Shown here: positions 37,307-49,755 of the stretch, piece by piece
Layout of the letters: the number at the start of each line of letters is the position of its first letter
Position numbering within the stretch: position 1 is the first letter of the stretch
The notes under the pieces: generated by a model
What the model was told of the DNA's origin: nothing
Seen by the model: the letters and a program-made list of their open reading frames with translations, nothing else
Databases searched by the model: none
Position numbers and translations under genes: made by a program
NCBI GenBank assembly: GCA_008694505.1
Contig: VZDJ01006585.1
Location: 10,426,847-10,490,846 of the forward strand
Source: Cyanoderma ruficeps
Taxonomy: Eukaryota > Chordata > Aves > Passeriformes > Timaliidae
Reading direction: 5' to 3'
DNA length: 64,000 nt

Positions 37307-37349
37307 GTTGTTATTATTATTATCATTATTGTTGTNTATTATTATTACT
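37307..37349. repeat. (ATT)n microsatellite with an ambiguous base
   Basis: Imperfect ATT trinucleotides interrupted by ATC and GTT units, with an N at 37336. Confidence 0.85.
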
Positions 37350-37954
37350 TCCTTGATTCTATGATTTCAGTTTGCTACCAGTATGGAAAAGTGAGAAAAA
37401 ATGCTTCCAGGATTCCTTTAGTAATCCTTCAGTCCAAATTTTGCACACAACACCTCTTGTTTCAAATATCCACCCTGAGATATGGGGTTGATATCTCTGA
37501 GTACTTGTTCAAGTAAAAATAAAATGTAGATTCAGAGTATTTCTCAAAATAAAGCTCATGTTTCAAGTTTTAGACACCATAGCTTGAAAATTAATGTTGT
37601 ATGTCTGACAAAAAGTCTTGAGATAGTGCATAACTGTATAAAAAGAGGTACTGCTATATGGCTGACAGAATTGACTGTATTTCTGATTTTTTCTTGAGTT
37701 TTATAAATTAATCAGTTTTAGCCATGACCTGACTTAGCGCTGCATGATGCTGATAGAGAGACAAAGGATACCTGTGGTCATACAATAAGTTATAGGGCAC
37801 ATGTCCAGTCTACAATCCATTTTCTTGAAAGATACAATTAATTCAAAATATGTATGTCTTTCTCTTGAAAAGGCAGGAACACAGTTGTTTCCTTAAAGCC
37901 AAATATTAAGAGAGCAAACACAGAATGATCAAAGGAGAAAAATCATCTGTCTGT

Positions 37955-37975
37955 GTATATATATATATATATATA
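37955..37975. repeat. (TA)n microsatellite
   Basis: Uninterrupted alternating TA of about ten units after GTCTGTG. Confidence 0.9.
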
Positions 37976-38870
37976 ATTTAGCATTTCTTGGGTGAAGAAA
38001 TTCCAGTTGTGAATGTTAGGCAAATTCTCTCACAAGCAATAAATTTCTCCTCTTTAAGCATCTGACTTCTTTTCAAAAGACTGTCAAGCATTGTTACAAC
38101 TTCAATCTTACCACCTATTAAGGCCTATATCCTGGCCAAAGGCTTTCATGTTCATTTGAGGACCACACTAAGGTGTTAAACCATGGTTGTCTGTGTTGCC
38201 CTTGCAGAGTGCAGCGTCAGCCTTGCAAGTATTCAGCTCCCTGTTGCTCTATACATTTTTCCAGAAACTAATTGCCAATTTAGACAGTATAAGCATAGAG
38301 TAAACAACACAGTGATGTAGTCACGGCACATAAATCATTCCAAGTGATTGCACAGCTGTCGCTGGTGTTACTTTTTGTTTCTAGGAGGAATGTACTTTAG
38401 TAAATTATTCAGCAAAACTTTTTCACACTTTACAGTGAAGGAAGAAACATTTATTTATGCAAGTATGGAAAACCTGGTGAATTATGAGTCTGATTCTTAT
38501 AATTTGATAAGTAATTTTAGTGTATTCAGGTCTATAAGGAAGAGTTTTTTCTTAATATTATTTATTATAACAAGACTGGATTCCCCTAAAATCTTCTTGA
38601 ATTCTATTCTATTTGCCTGTTTTAAAAGTGCTTTGAAAAAGATTTCCCTGAAATATTTCACATTCCTATAATCTTCCAATTTCCTACTGTGGACTAAACA
38701 TTTTCTGAGACAAACCAGAACTCAATTGCTCTTGGCCTAACCTTCCACTCAAAAAGCCTGGACTCTTTAGGTATAACTTAGGAAGAACAATAAGCAAACC
38801 AAGAAAATGAAAAAATGGAACCATGAACCACATTTCTTACTTTCCCTTCTGTGTTGGAAATTATGCCTCC

Positions 38871-38910
38871 GTTTTTGTGTGTGTATGTTTGTGTGTGTGT
38901 GTGTGTGTGA
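38871..38910. repeat. (GT)n microsatellite
   Basis: GT dinucleotides interrupted once by ATGTTT, the longest clean run being about ten units. Confidence 0.9.
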
Positions 38911-40405
38911 CAGAGAGTATATCATTAGTTTAGAAAAACAATAAATTCCTCCTATGGAAAATAGTAGGTCGTTAAAGTGGCACACAATGAACTGTTGATG
39001 CTATTTGTTTTTTCACTAAAACCTAATAGTATACGAGGTCATAAATTCAAGGTTAAGAGTGATACAGTGTTGACCTTTAATAAAACTGCAGCAGTGCAAA
39101 TAATAAAAAAGTGAATAGCATAAATAATACCAGAATAATTCTTCTGGAACAGAATAATTTACCCTTCTCTTCTTATGAACAACACTAGACATGGATGTTT
39201 AGGAAATGAAAAGCTAAAATCTATGGAAAAGGTAATGATCTCTGAAAATTTTCTCTAATGACTAATTTGTGGCTCAGTGGATTTCAAGAGATTATTGGTT
39301 TTTGAAATGGATTCTATCACCTAAAGAGATAATGGAAATCATTAGGCCAAATAAAGTAAAACAGTAGTGCTCCATGTTATGTAGAGTTCTATTACATGAG
39401 TCTCTATTTCTGGTACAATTTAGAAGCATTTTTTCTTAAACTGAACTACTGTTTCAACCTATATTATGGGACAAATTCTGATAACACAGCACTCAATGAC
39501 CAAACTTTCATTAAGCTGAACTGAGTAGAGATTTGACTCTGATTTTTATCAGATGTTCCCTGATCAGTGAGAATTTAAAGTGTTCAATATTGTTCAGAAT
39601 ATGGCTCTGAATCAAGTTCCAGGTTTTTCACAGTCAAGCAGAATAAAAGGATTTTAATCTTCATTATCAGCTCATGGACAATATATTACAGGACCGGTGC
39701 TGAAGTTAAAATTCCACCAGTAATTTATCCTTGTGACATTTATTGGTCGTACTCACGATCAGACTTATTAAACCAGATGCTGTACAAATTACCAAAAGAC
39801 AGATCTGATGCCTTGAAAAGCTTAATAATTCATAGTGCAGTATCCTCCTGGAGACAATACAAAATGCTGAAAATATCCTGATACAATATTATGAATGCAT
39901 CTGTATTATTATTAGCTGTTGGTTTTTTACAATACCTTGCATATTATTTTTCTTTTTAGTACTATGATTTTATTTTCCAAACTTAGAAGTAAATTGCTTT
40001 TAAAAATGAATCTCTGCTATAAATGTCACTAGGGTATATTCCTATAGCTGTATTAAATACATTATCGTTTGGGGTTATTTCTTGCTGATATTTTGTTTGC
40101 TTTAACTGTGTTTTAATTTCTTTTTATGCTGGTTTGATATACAAAACAAGGAATAACTAACCAGACATTTGTTATTTGCTTACAGGATTGTTATTGAAAT
40201 AAGTTTAGGAAAAATATTTTACATGTAATATTTCAGTATTAAGCAAGGGTAGGAAGGTTTTGAATTCTTAAAGTTTTTAAAACTTTGGGGTTTTGTCTTT
40301 TTTGGGGGGCAGGGCAGGGGGACAGGGACACATGTTTTGTCTCTTTATAAAGTAGCATAATAAAGTATAGGAAATGCTAAACAAACAAAAAAAACCCCAA
40401 ACTTA

Positions 40406-41459
40406 TGCAGTGGGTTAACTCTGAGTAAATGCCAGGCATCCACCAAAGCCTCTCCATCACTCCCCTTGACAGTTGAACAGGGGAGACAAAACATTAAGAA
40501 GGGTTCATGAATTGAGAAAAGGGCCAGGAGAAATCACTCACCAGATACCATCATGGGCAAAACAGGCTAGAATTGATTGAATTAATTGAACTTATTACTA
40601 GCAGAATCTGAGCAGGATGATGAGAAGTAAAATAAAACCTCAAAAACTTTCCCTCATCACTGTGTCCTTCCTAGCCCTACCTCCTACCCCAGCAGTACAG
40701 GGAGACAGGGATGGGGGTTATGGTCAGCACATCACCTGTTCTTTCTCTCATTGCTCAGCGAGAAGAGTCCTTCCCTCCTCCAACATGGAGTCCCTCTTGC
40801 ACTGCAGGAGACAGTTATCTATGAACTTCTCCAGAGTGAGTCCATTCCACAAGCAGCAGCTCTCCGTAAACTGCTCCAATGTGAGTCCATCTCATGATCT
40901 CATGGGCAATGGCCCTCCCCAGACTGCTGTAGCATGGGGCACTCTTCCATGGGGTGCAGTCCTTCAAGGACAAGCTCTCCAGTGTGGGGTCCTGTCTCCA
41001 GGGGCCTACTACAAACTCACAGCCTCCTCTCAGGCATCCACCTGCTGTGATGTGGGTCTCCTCCATGGGCTGAAAGTGTGTCTCTGCATGCCCATGGATC
41101 TCCATGGGCTGCAGTGGAACAACTGGTTCACTGGTTCACAAGCTGCAGGGGATTCTCAGCTTCAGTGCCTGAAGCACCTCCTTCCCCTCCTCCTGCACAG
41201 ACCTTGGTGTCTGCAGAATTGTTCCTCTCATGTATTTTGTCTTTACTCTTCTCTGGCAGCAATTACAGTTATCTGCAGGATAACTTTTCTTTCCTTTTTC
41301 TTAGATATGGTATCACAGAGACCTTGGCTGGTGGCACATTCATCTTTGGAGCCACCATGGATTGGCTCTGCTGGATGTGGAGGGAACTTCTGGCAGCGTC
41401 TCACAGAATCCACCCCTGTAGCCCCCACTATCAAAGCCTGACCATGCAAACCCAATACA
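40406..41459 (-). mobile_element. Near-complete ERVL-type LTR (solo)
   Basis: This is the inverted counterpart of 3931-4985. On the + strand it starts TGCAGTGGGTTAACTC, then shows GCATCCACCAAAGCCTCTCC, ATCACTCACCAGATACCATC, the degenerate CCATGG/CTCCAG middle, and GGATTGGCTCTGCTGGATGT, and ends ACCATGCAAACCCAATACA. These ends are the family-typical ones in reverse. No retroviral coding sequence adjoins it and no target duplication was found. The + strand, antisense to the LTR, is open for 274 codons (40617-41441) and overlaps a 158-codon frame (41078-41554). Better end preservation than the copy at 4 kb suggests a somewhat younger insertion, but that needs an alignment. Confidence 0.88.
40591..40596 (-). 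promoter_or_regulatory. Degenerate polyadenylation hexamer of the inverted ERVL LTR
   Basis: CTTATT on the + strand gives AATAAG on the - strand at the place where the 4 kb copy has AATAAA. The hexamer appears to be mutated in this copy. Confidence 0.4.
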
Positions 41460-41829
41460 CTGGAGAAACCCACAAACAGGCTCATTTCCACAGTTATGTG
41501 TGTAAAATTAAAAGCAATGCCTACTTTCTACTGAAGTTGAGGGAGACTTGCTGATGCCTAAGTAGCAGCGCTGATAATTGTAGTGTCCTTGAGTAGGGGA
41601 AGACGCTACTCAGGGAACTCCTTTTTTCTCTGATCTTAATTTGCGTGTTTGTGTTGAGGTTATAGCTGGGTGTTTATAATTATATCTTCTTGTTGCCGGG
41701 TTATTTTTTTCCCAAATATGAGATAATATACATATCTGCAGAAATATAGTTGTTTTTTTTAAGCCCTAAGAACAGTCATATCAGACTCTCAAGGTTGCAT
41801 TTCTTTAGTGATCAGTAACTGACTATGTA

Positions 41830-42345
41830 TCATGGAATCATAGAATATCTCAAGTTGGAAGGGACCCATAAGGATCATCGAGTCCAAAGCCCTCACAGGG
41901 ATTCTTACAGCTCATCACAGGACTACCTAGAACCAGTCCATAAAACTAAGAGCATCATTCAAACACTCCTTGAACTCTGATGGGCCTGGTACCATGACCA
42001 CTTCCTGTGACCTTTCACCCTTTCAGTGAAGAATTTTATCCTAATACCTAATCTGAACTTCGCCTGACACAGCTTCATTCAGTTTCCTCATGTCTTATTG
42101 CTGTTCAGCAGAGAGAAGACCTCCTTCTTCATGGCTCACCCTGAGGAAATTGTAGATTGCAATGAGATCTCCCCTCGGACCTCTCTTCTACAAGCTGCAC
42201 AAACAAGGTCACTTAAATTACTCCTGGTAAGTCTTACCCTTGAGACCTTTCACTCTCTTGGTCACCCTCCTCTGGACACACTCCAACAGTTTGATGTCCT
42301 TCTTATACTGCCCAAAACTGCACTCAGGACTCAAGGTGACTATAC
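41830..42345 (-). mobile_element. CR1 LINE, 5'-truncated 3' end
   Basis: The + strand begins with the complement of the CR1 terminus (GGAATCATAGAATATCTCAA), then GGAAGGGACCCATAAGGATC. It continues into ORF2-derived sequence with CTGAGGAAATTGTAGATTGC and CACCCTCCTCTGGACACACT, stopping near 42345. The reading frame is disrupted. It lies about 370 bases from the ERVL LTR, on the same strand. Confidence 0.92.
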
Positions 42346-42631
42346 CCTCATGAATGTTTGTTATCATCCTGTGCTTGTGCATTCAAGAGCTCTGATGAAA
42401 TAAATAAACCATATCCAACATATTTTCAACTTTACTGGTCTTTGGAAGAGATTCTTCAAGACAGCTATCTTGGGCTCATGTCTTAGAGAGAGTTAAATGA
42501 AATGGAACTATCCAGTGCCAGTTTGGAAATTGAATAGAGCTTAAAAGCAACCTGAAAATAGATCTTGTGTGACTCAGAACTATGCCTAGTCTGTCTTGTA
42601 CTTGCAATTATACAGTTATTCTTTTTATGTA
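42346..42631. other. Spacer, nothing recognised
   Basis: AT-rich sequence between the CR1 5' truncation and the CA repeat; no gene or repeat seen. Confidence 0.5.
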
Positions 42632-42672
42632 CTCACACATGCACACAAATACACACACATACACATGCACAT
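42632..42672. repeat. (CA)n microsatellite next to an assembly gap
   Basis: Interrupted CA/CACAT units run up to the gap at 42673. Confidence 0.88.
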
Positions 42673-42694
42673 NNNNNNNNNNNNNNNNNNNNNN
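42673..42694. other. Assembly gap, 22 N
   Basis: Twenty-two undetermined bases between a CA repeat and an A/G-rich tract. The size may not be real; any frame read across it is meaningless. Confidence 0.99.
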
Positions 42695-45614
42695 AAAAAA
42701 AAGGAAAAAAGAAAGAAATCAATAACATACTTTGTTCATATAAAGAAAGTGCTATAAAATTTGTTAACCCAATGTGCTTTTTCCCTCACTCTTATAAGTA
42801 CATTAAACTTCTAGTTTTGTTTCAGAGCTCCTTTGGTGATATTTGGATTTCCCGCATTACAATGCAAACAAAGTTTACTTGTTCTGAAGTCATTCTTATC
42901 ATGGATGGATTCTTTGGATCTCCAAATCCAAAAAGTAGCACACTGCTTATTTCACTCATATCAAAAGATAAGTATAATGTTGACATAACAAGGAACAGTG
43001 TATATGAGGAAATTTTATTCAGAAAATTTTGCAAGTAATGACTTACAGAATTAGTAAACCTGATGTTAATTTCCAGCCAAATGAACCTTTTTTCCCTCTG
43101 TGCATTACTGACGCCAATGATAATAGGCTGAGGCTTGTGTAATATTGAGCATGTCATTAGAAATAAAATACTTTGCTTGCACTGGAAAATCACTTGTCAT
43201 GGTGGCAAACTTAGTATTATGAAATTATGGCTTGAATACAAATTTTAAACGCTTGAAAACAAAGAATTGTCTCATGAAACAGAATGTATATGTGCCTCAG
43301 ATTCTAGTAATTGTTAAAATACTGTGTAAATGTGTATTAAGGAGATTTAAGATTATCACTAACCTTGGACAAACAGGGAACAAGATTTTCTCATTACTTT
43401 GAGATAAAAGATTGGAGAAATCCAGATAAGCAGATGAGAAACTGACATTCACGTTTTTAAGGAAGGTGAGATTGCATGCCGTAAGGTTAATGTCAGTTAA
43501 TAACACTAAATATTTCCCCTCTGAACTGAGAAAAAAAAACCCGCGTCCTGACAAAAAATATTCAAGAGAGATAAGTATTTATGAATACTTCCATCGTGGC
43601 TAATTACAGCTTATCTTTCCTAAACCCCATGGGATTTGGCTTTACATTGTTCATCTTTGTATTATAGTTAATTAATCAGACCTAAGTCAGCCACTGGACA
43701 AAGGGAACCAATAGGATTAAATTTTTGACCAACAAAACTGCTTACTTTTAAGGTTCTATCTACAACTTAATAGGATTTGTTAGCAAGCAAAATTTATTTG
43801 TTGAAAATTAGACATCTGGAAAATTGAATTTTGATTTAAATTGAATCCCATAGTGTAAAACTTCTTATGTAGTTACAAAATTGCTTTGTAATAGGCCAAA
43901 TCTATACTTCCAACTGGCAGTATCTTTCCTTGAAAGAGGCTGGTTTAAGTGATACAGTAGATGTCAAAAACAAGAGATGTCAAGATGTCTTCCAAAATTG
44001 AAAAATCTGTGTGGACAAAATTTAAAAATGATAAATTGACAGAGGTATAATCACCAAGTAAAAATGTCCACAAGGCTTACAAATCTACTATGTTTGCATT
44101 TTTCAAAAGCTGTTATATAAATTAGGTCATGTTAATAAATTTTTCTTCTCATTACTATTATTTGCAAAACGAGCTACATTTCCATAGTAGTAGGTTACAT
44201 AACTAGTTCTTGAAAGTAGATCTTAACAAAGGCATTTCCCTGATAGACCATTATGGGGTTTGCACATACTCCACTGCTTACAAACCAGTGGGAGTATATG
44301 GAGTACAAACCTGAAGAAATTACTGGCTTCATTCCTGTTTCCATGCAAGCCAGAAGGGGAAGAAATGGCAAGGAAGTATGAAGAATAATGTATGCAGCTA
44401 CTAAAAACAATGCTTGTTTGCTTGTTTTGCAGTGGAACCAGTAATGGCAGCTTATAAAAATGTTTGTATCCAAACAGCGACAAAACAGTATGCTGAAAGA
44501 TTTACAGCATTAAAAAAGAAAATATTGATTGTGATTTCTGTAATGTTTAGAGCAATATAAAACAGATCTTGATGCAGATCTTTAGGTTCTTGGACATGAA
44601 CTGAAATCCGCACTAACACATTTATAGTTTTGATGTTTTTTCCTTTTTTTTCTTTTTTTTTAAGAGAAAAAGAAATTTGTAGATATTTTGCTTACAGACC
44701 CAGATCAAACAACTCTCTTTGTAATACTAAAACACATTTCCAACTCAATTACACACAGAAAGAAATTCCTTTTGGCAGTTATTGAATCTAAAGGCAGAAA
44801 CCATAAAATATTACAGTTTTTTCAATTAAAGATCCATATTGTAAATAATTTTTGTACTGACTTGTGGTTTTTTGGTGCTTTTTAGTAAAGGCTTTCATTA
44901 CTTTAAACTTTGGTTTAGATTTCTGACTTATACACTTAAATTGGGATAAATCGTTCTCACGAAACTTGGCTGAAAGAAGGGAGAGAAGCAAGGGAAGGAG
45001 TAAAACTAAGGACATACACGTCTGTCACAGTGGTTGCTATTCTAAACTGTTAGAACAATTAATGCTGCTTTGAATACGACTGTGGAAGTCATAATCAAAA
45101 CTTTTTGGTTTAATGTTGCTAGACACTAATTTCTGTAATTAGTGTTGAAGTTTAAGAAATAAATTAGGGACGTTCTGGAACATAGTTTTGTTGCCTATGA
45201 AATTGTTCTGGAATTTTCACTCTAAAGTAATGAAACTTATGCTTCATAACTCAGTATTCAGAGGAGATGAAGTAAAAAGATGATACAAAATATGAGGGAC
45301 AAAGTCTTTGACAGAAGTGCTTATACAACATCGATAATCATTCTGTGATATTTTCTTCAAACGTAAGCAAGACGGATTCATAACTGAACTACAAAAAAGT
45401 GGAAGACTAGAAAAGCTCAAAAATTCAGGAGAAATCTTGTTAACTTTTTGCCATATTGATGAAAACAAAGGCTTAACTAGTGAAAATGTGTTAATTTTTT
45501 CATTGATGCAGGTAAATTCAGTGAACAAATTCAATTCAATTAATAAAATTGCAAATGCATTTAAATCAATGTAGTTTAACTGTACTTCTAGAGATACATG
45601 CTATTGCTGGTGAG

Positions 45615-45641
45615 ATTCCATTATCCAAAAGATAATGGAAT
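45615..45641. repeat. Perfect inverted repeat (11-base arms, 5-base loop)
   Basis: ATTCCATTATC, loop CAAAA, GATAATGGAAT. The arms are fully complementary. The loop belongs to the TATCCAAAAGAT unit, which recurs at 45652 and 45684. Confidence 0.9.
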
Positions 45642-45695
45642 ATGGATAATATATCCAAAAGATAATGAATAATGGAGTCCCAGTATCCAAAAGAT
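45622..45695. repeat. Three spaced copies of TATCCAAAAGAT
   Basis: The unit starts at 45622, 45652 and 45684, giving periods of 30 and 32 bases. The first two copies extend to TATCCAAAAGATAATG. It is a short minisatellite. Confidence 0.85.
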
Positions 45696-48600
45696 CTTTG
45701 CAAAAGTTGGTGGAAGGAGCATCTGTTCCTTCCTTAATTGTATCTGGTGAAGGAGCTTTTCACTGAAACAAGTGATAAGAGAAAAATAAAGGAGACAAAA
45801 CCAAAAATATACAAGGACACAAATCTAATAAATGATGGCTAACCTCCTATCACTTCTGTTGCAGAGATATTGATGAAGAGACAGTTCCTTTAAAAAAATA
45901 AAGTAATTTTTAAAAGGGAAAGCTGATTTACCTTCCACAGTTCTGGAGAAGATGATAAATTGCTCTCTGAATGGTGACAGGAGTTTGATTGCAATGACAT
46001 CTTCATCTGGATCAAATGACGCTTTCTTGAAATGTTTTCCTAGTAAACTCGTAATCCAGCTCCCAAATAGCTCTATGTGATCCTCTCAAGTCTGTTTTCA
46101 GTGTCTTAAACCATGTACAGAACCTATCTTACCTAACTTTACTATATATAGAAGAAGGTTGTACTATGTGACCATTCCTGCACCTCCTGGCTATTCAAAG
46201 GGATCTTATTTGTACACAGTTGATAGGTTCTACAGCAGGAGGCCCATATGCTAGTCTCTAGGATGGCCTTGTTTTCCACACAAGAAACCAACACAAGGAA
46301 AACAGGGTGCCTTTCAATTAGTCTAGGCACATTAAGAATTGAGGAAATCTCTGTGTCTGTCCAAATTTTCCAGTACCAGCATTTCCAGTACCAGGAACAA
46401 TCATAAATAATTGCAGCATGATTGGACCCAGAGTTTCTTTTTTTGAAGAGTTAACTAAAGAAACAATGCTTAGAAAGAAGTGAGAAATGTCTGAGAAATG
46501 TCAACTTTGTACCAAAAATGTGCAAAAACTAATAGCGTTTCACTGAATAGAAAGGTTGTATACAAGATACAAATTGTCTCATTACAACTGTCCCTCACTA
46601 AATTATTTTGTGCTATCTTAACTTTTACTTCTTTTTTGCATTTAGATATTTTTCCAAAATCTAATCATTCCCCAGAAGTGCAGTTATGTAATAGCAGTGC
46701 ATTGGAGCCATGAGAAATGACATTCCTTAGTTTTTGTAACTTATATGGCAACAAAAAATAACTCTCACTTTATGACATTTTGTCTTTTTCTTGCAGTGTG
46801 GACTAGTTCACAGGATGGTACGTATAGGGTTAATAAATATTGGTCCCTAGAGTTCTGTCCACTTTCTAATTTCTGTGTTTACATATGTTCTTGTTAAATT
46901 TTCTTTTTAGTTGTACATGGGCATGGTTTGTTTGCATTTTCTGACTAGACAATGCATTTTATGGATCTGTGATGTTTCTAAATTCCTGTATATGGCATGA
47001 AGAAATGATCAACCAGTTCTATTATAAATATTGATTCAATTATTTTGCTTTAATTTAAAGGAAGAACAATCAAAAATTTTATTCCAGTTATTATTATTTT
47101 GACAGCTTTATATCTCAATTATAAAACAATTTTCTAAATGTTCTAAAACTTCAGAAACAAAAGGCTTCTCAAATTATTCAAATGAGCACTGGGATGCTTA
47201 TTCACACAGAGTACAAAATCTCCCAAAGCATAAAAATCTATACGTAATCTGCCCTTGCTGGTGATGGATAGGGGTGATGTGTCTGGAAACATTTGTTTGT
47301 TTTTCTGTTGGTTTGTTTTGTCAAGTAAAATATTCCTATTGACTAGGAAAACATTAGTAAGTAAGCAGATGGTCATTTTGATTACTAAACAGTAAGAAGT
47401 GTAAAAGACACTAGAGCTTTATGTGATGTCCATAATTTCTCCTCATTGAACAAACAGTACTAAACAATATGGTTAACTATATGGCATATTTATGAACAGC
47501 AGAATCTTAAAAATTAACAAGCTTTTTAGCTTTTGAGGTTTGGGTTTTTTTTTTAATTTACTTAGTCACAATTTGCTTTTACATGCTCAACAAAATATAA
47601 TGATGAGTAAAAGATGTTCTGAGTTTTTAATTAGGTCTTAATGATACAACTGTTTGCAATGCAATAAAACTTACTAAAATTACAGAATTACAGCATCTTT
47701 TCCTGCTCATGTACCCCTATGGGTTAAGAGACATTTAATGAGAGCTATCAGATATAAAAACTTTCAAAATTAATGCCAGAAACAAAAATTAGGTAGTTCC
47801 CAGATCTTCATGAGAAGAGATATGTAAAAGACAAATATTCACCTTCATTTTGTAGAGTACAGAAATCCCATGCCCACTTAAACAGAAGAAATCATTCTCC
47901 TGTATATAAATGCATGAAATACTATTTATTCAAAGCTTTTTAATTTATTGCCAAACAAATGCCACATGCCTACTGAAGAATAAAAAGCTTGTACACATGC
48001 AAAGCAAATGCCTTTTGAATAACAGCACCATCATGTGTGTCCTACAAGAGAATGCAGAAAGCAATGCTTTAAAAAGCTGCCTGTCATTATAGTCCTTCAG
48101 TATTTTAGCTGGAATAATTTAACAAATTTCTTCATCAGCAATGTTGCTTCTTTAAGTGCAATTTGACAATTACATCTTATGGGATATGACTGCTATTTTG
48201 GAAAATGTCTTTGAGTCTCCAATACTATTTTTAGTTGGAAAAAAGTATTTTGCTATACGATTGAGAGAATCAAAGTTAGATAATGAAACAAAATTTGGTT
48301 CTTCATCTGGCAAACAGCAGATTAATAGACATTACAGGACACACAAGTCTGGTGCTCCTTGTGGAGGCTCTCCACTGACATTTTTCTCAGAAGACAAATA
48401 AAGAAAAGGAAACACTTGGCTAAACAGAAACAGTTTATCAGAACAGTAAATAAAAATTTACAGAATTTGAAACAAAGATTTAGTGTTAGTTTTGACCTGG
48501 TATTCTAAAACATACTACTCTTCTTGCAATAAAAATAGGCTTGGTATGGTTGCAAATGTTCTTCCATTGTTTGTGTTGTTTTCCTCCTATCTTCACCTAA

Positions 48601-49726
48601 GATGAGAGATTTACAGAGGATCAAGCAAACAATTAACTCAGATGTACAACTCTACACAGCAGGTGCTCTATCCCAAAACATATGTCAGTCCTCAAAACAC
48701 ATATTATGCTGAAGATTGAAAAATCTGTATTCTAGGTTTTATCAACAAAGTTTATAAAATCCATTTAAACCAATCTTGCCTAAGATTCAGCTGTTCACCT
48801 GAGTTAATCCACTATAGTGATTTCACACTGCAATTAGGTTATCCAAAATCCTGGAGTGATCCTGTCTGAAACAGCAACCCACTAGAGATGTAGTGCCATT
48901 ACACTGCCCTAGCACAGATACCAACAACCCATATTACCTATGGTGATGGCTCTTAAACCTTTTATCTTTCAGGAGAAGGTGGTTGGTGGGGTGGTTGGTT
49001 TGTTGGCTGAGTTGGTTTTTCTGCGCCTCCTTTGCTGCTGGATGCATGCTGTCTCTGAGACTGGTTATCCACCCACCACTCTTTCTGCAGAGAGCTGGCT
49101 CTCAATTCCACAGTAGACCAGCCAGATGAGCAAGTAAAAACAGTAGGAAGGATGTATCCACAGGGCTATACTTAGCTGTACAATGGCACATGCCTGCCAA
49201 GAGGCAACAAGAACATACATGGGAGTCTGATGTGGAGCTATGGCATCTTCTGTCAGCACCCTTTCTCCCCTGGGATAGCCTATAAAACACTTAACATCTT
49301 TTCACTCCCTGAGACACATAGACAATCTTGTCCTGGCCACATATCCATCTTTATGAATATCATGCAGATTATCCTCATGGAAGATGCAAGTGTGTAACTT
49401 CGCAGGTACACTTTCCCAATAGTCTTTTCTGTCAGTTGAAGAACTTTGTAGATTAGTACAGCTTATGTCAAGGCCCTGTTAGGCATCCTGGACTCTATTC
49501 ATGCTATGAGATCTTTTACAAAAAACCGAAATATTTAATGCTATGTCACACTGAAATTTCATACTTCATAAAATATTGTCTGCTGGTTTCTCTCCTTCTC
49601 TTTTTAAATTGTTAGTTCATTTTCCAGAAAGTAATCAAAAAGTAACATTATGATCAATAAACTACTCTTTCAGATCTAGTTTATTTTTTTTTTCAGCTGA
49701 TAAAAATTATATAAAATTATTAATAC

Positions 49727-49755
49727 TCATAATCATCATCATCATTATTATCATC
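49727..49755. repeat. (ATC)n/(ATT)n microsatellite
   Basis: Imperfect ATC and ATT trinucleotides. Confidence 0.85.

Larger units (their letters stand above)
30301..40405. other. Unique AT-rich non-coding DNA with microsatellites
   Basis: Ten kilobases without a recognised transposon body or coding gene. Microsatellites are listed at 37307-37349, 37955-37975 and 38871-38910. A less AT-rich block at about 32780-33100 and another at about 35940-36430 have no identity I can give. Poly-A runs occur near 31660 and 34603-34620. Confidence 0.5.

Noticed and set aside
40617..41554. Overlapping + strand frames of 274 and 158 codons as possible genes
   Set aside because: They lie in an inverted ERVL-type LTR, antisense to it, and share no domain with any protein family I know.
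42565..43038. 157-codon frame on the + strand
   Set aside because: It is read through the CA repeat and the 22 N gap, so the frame is not real.
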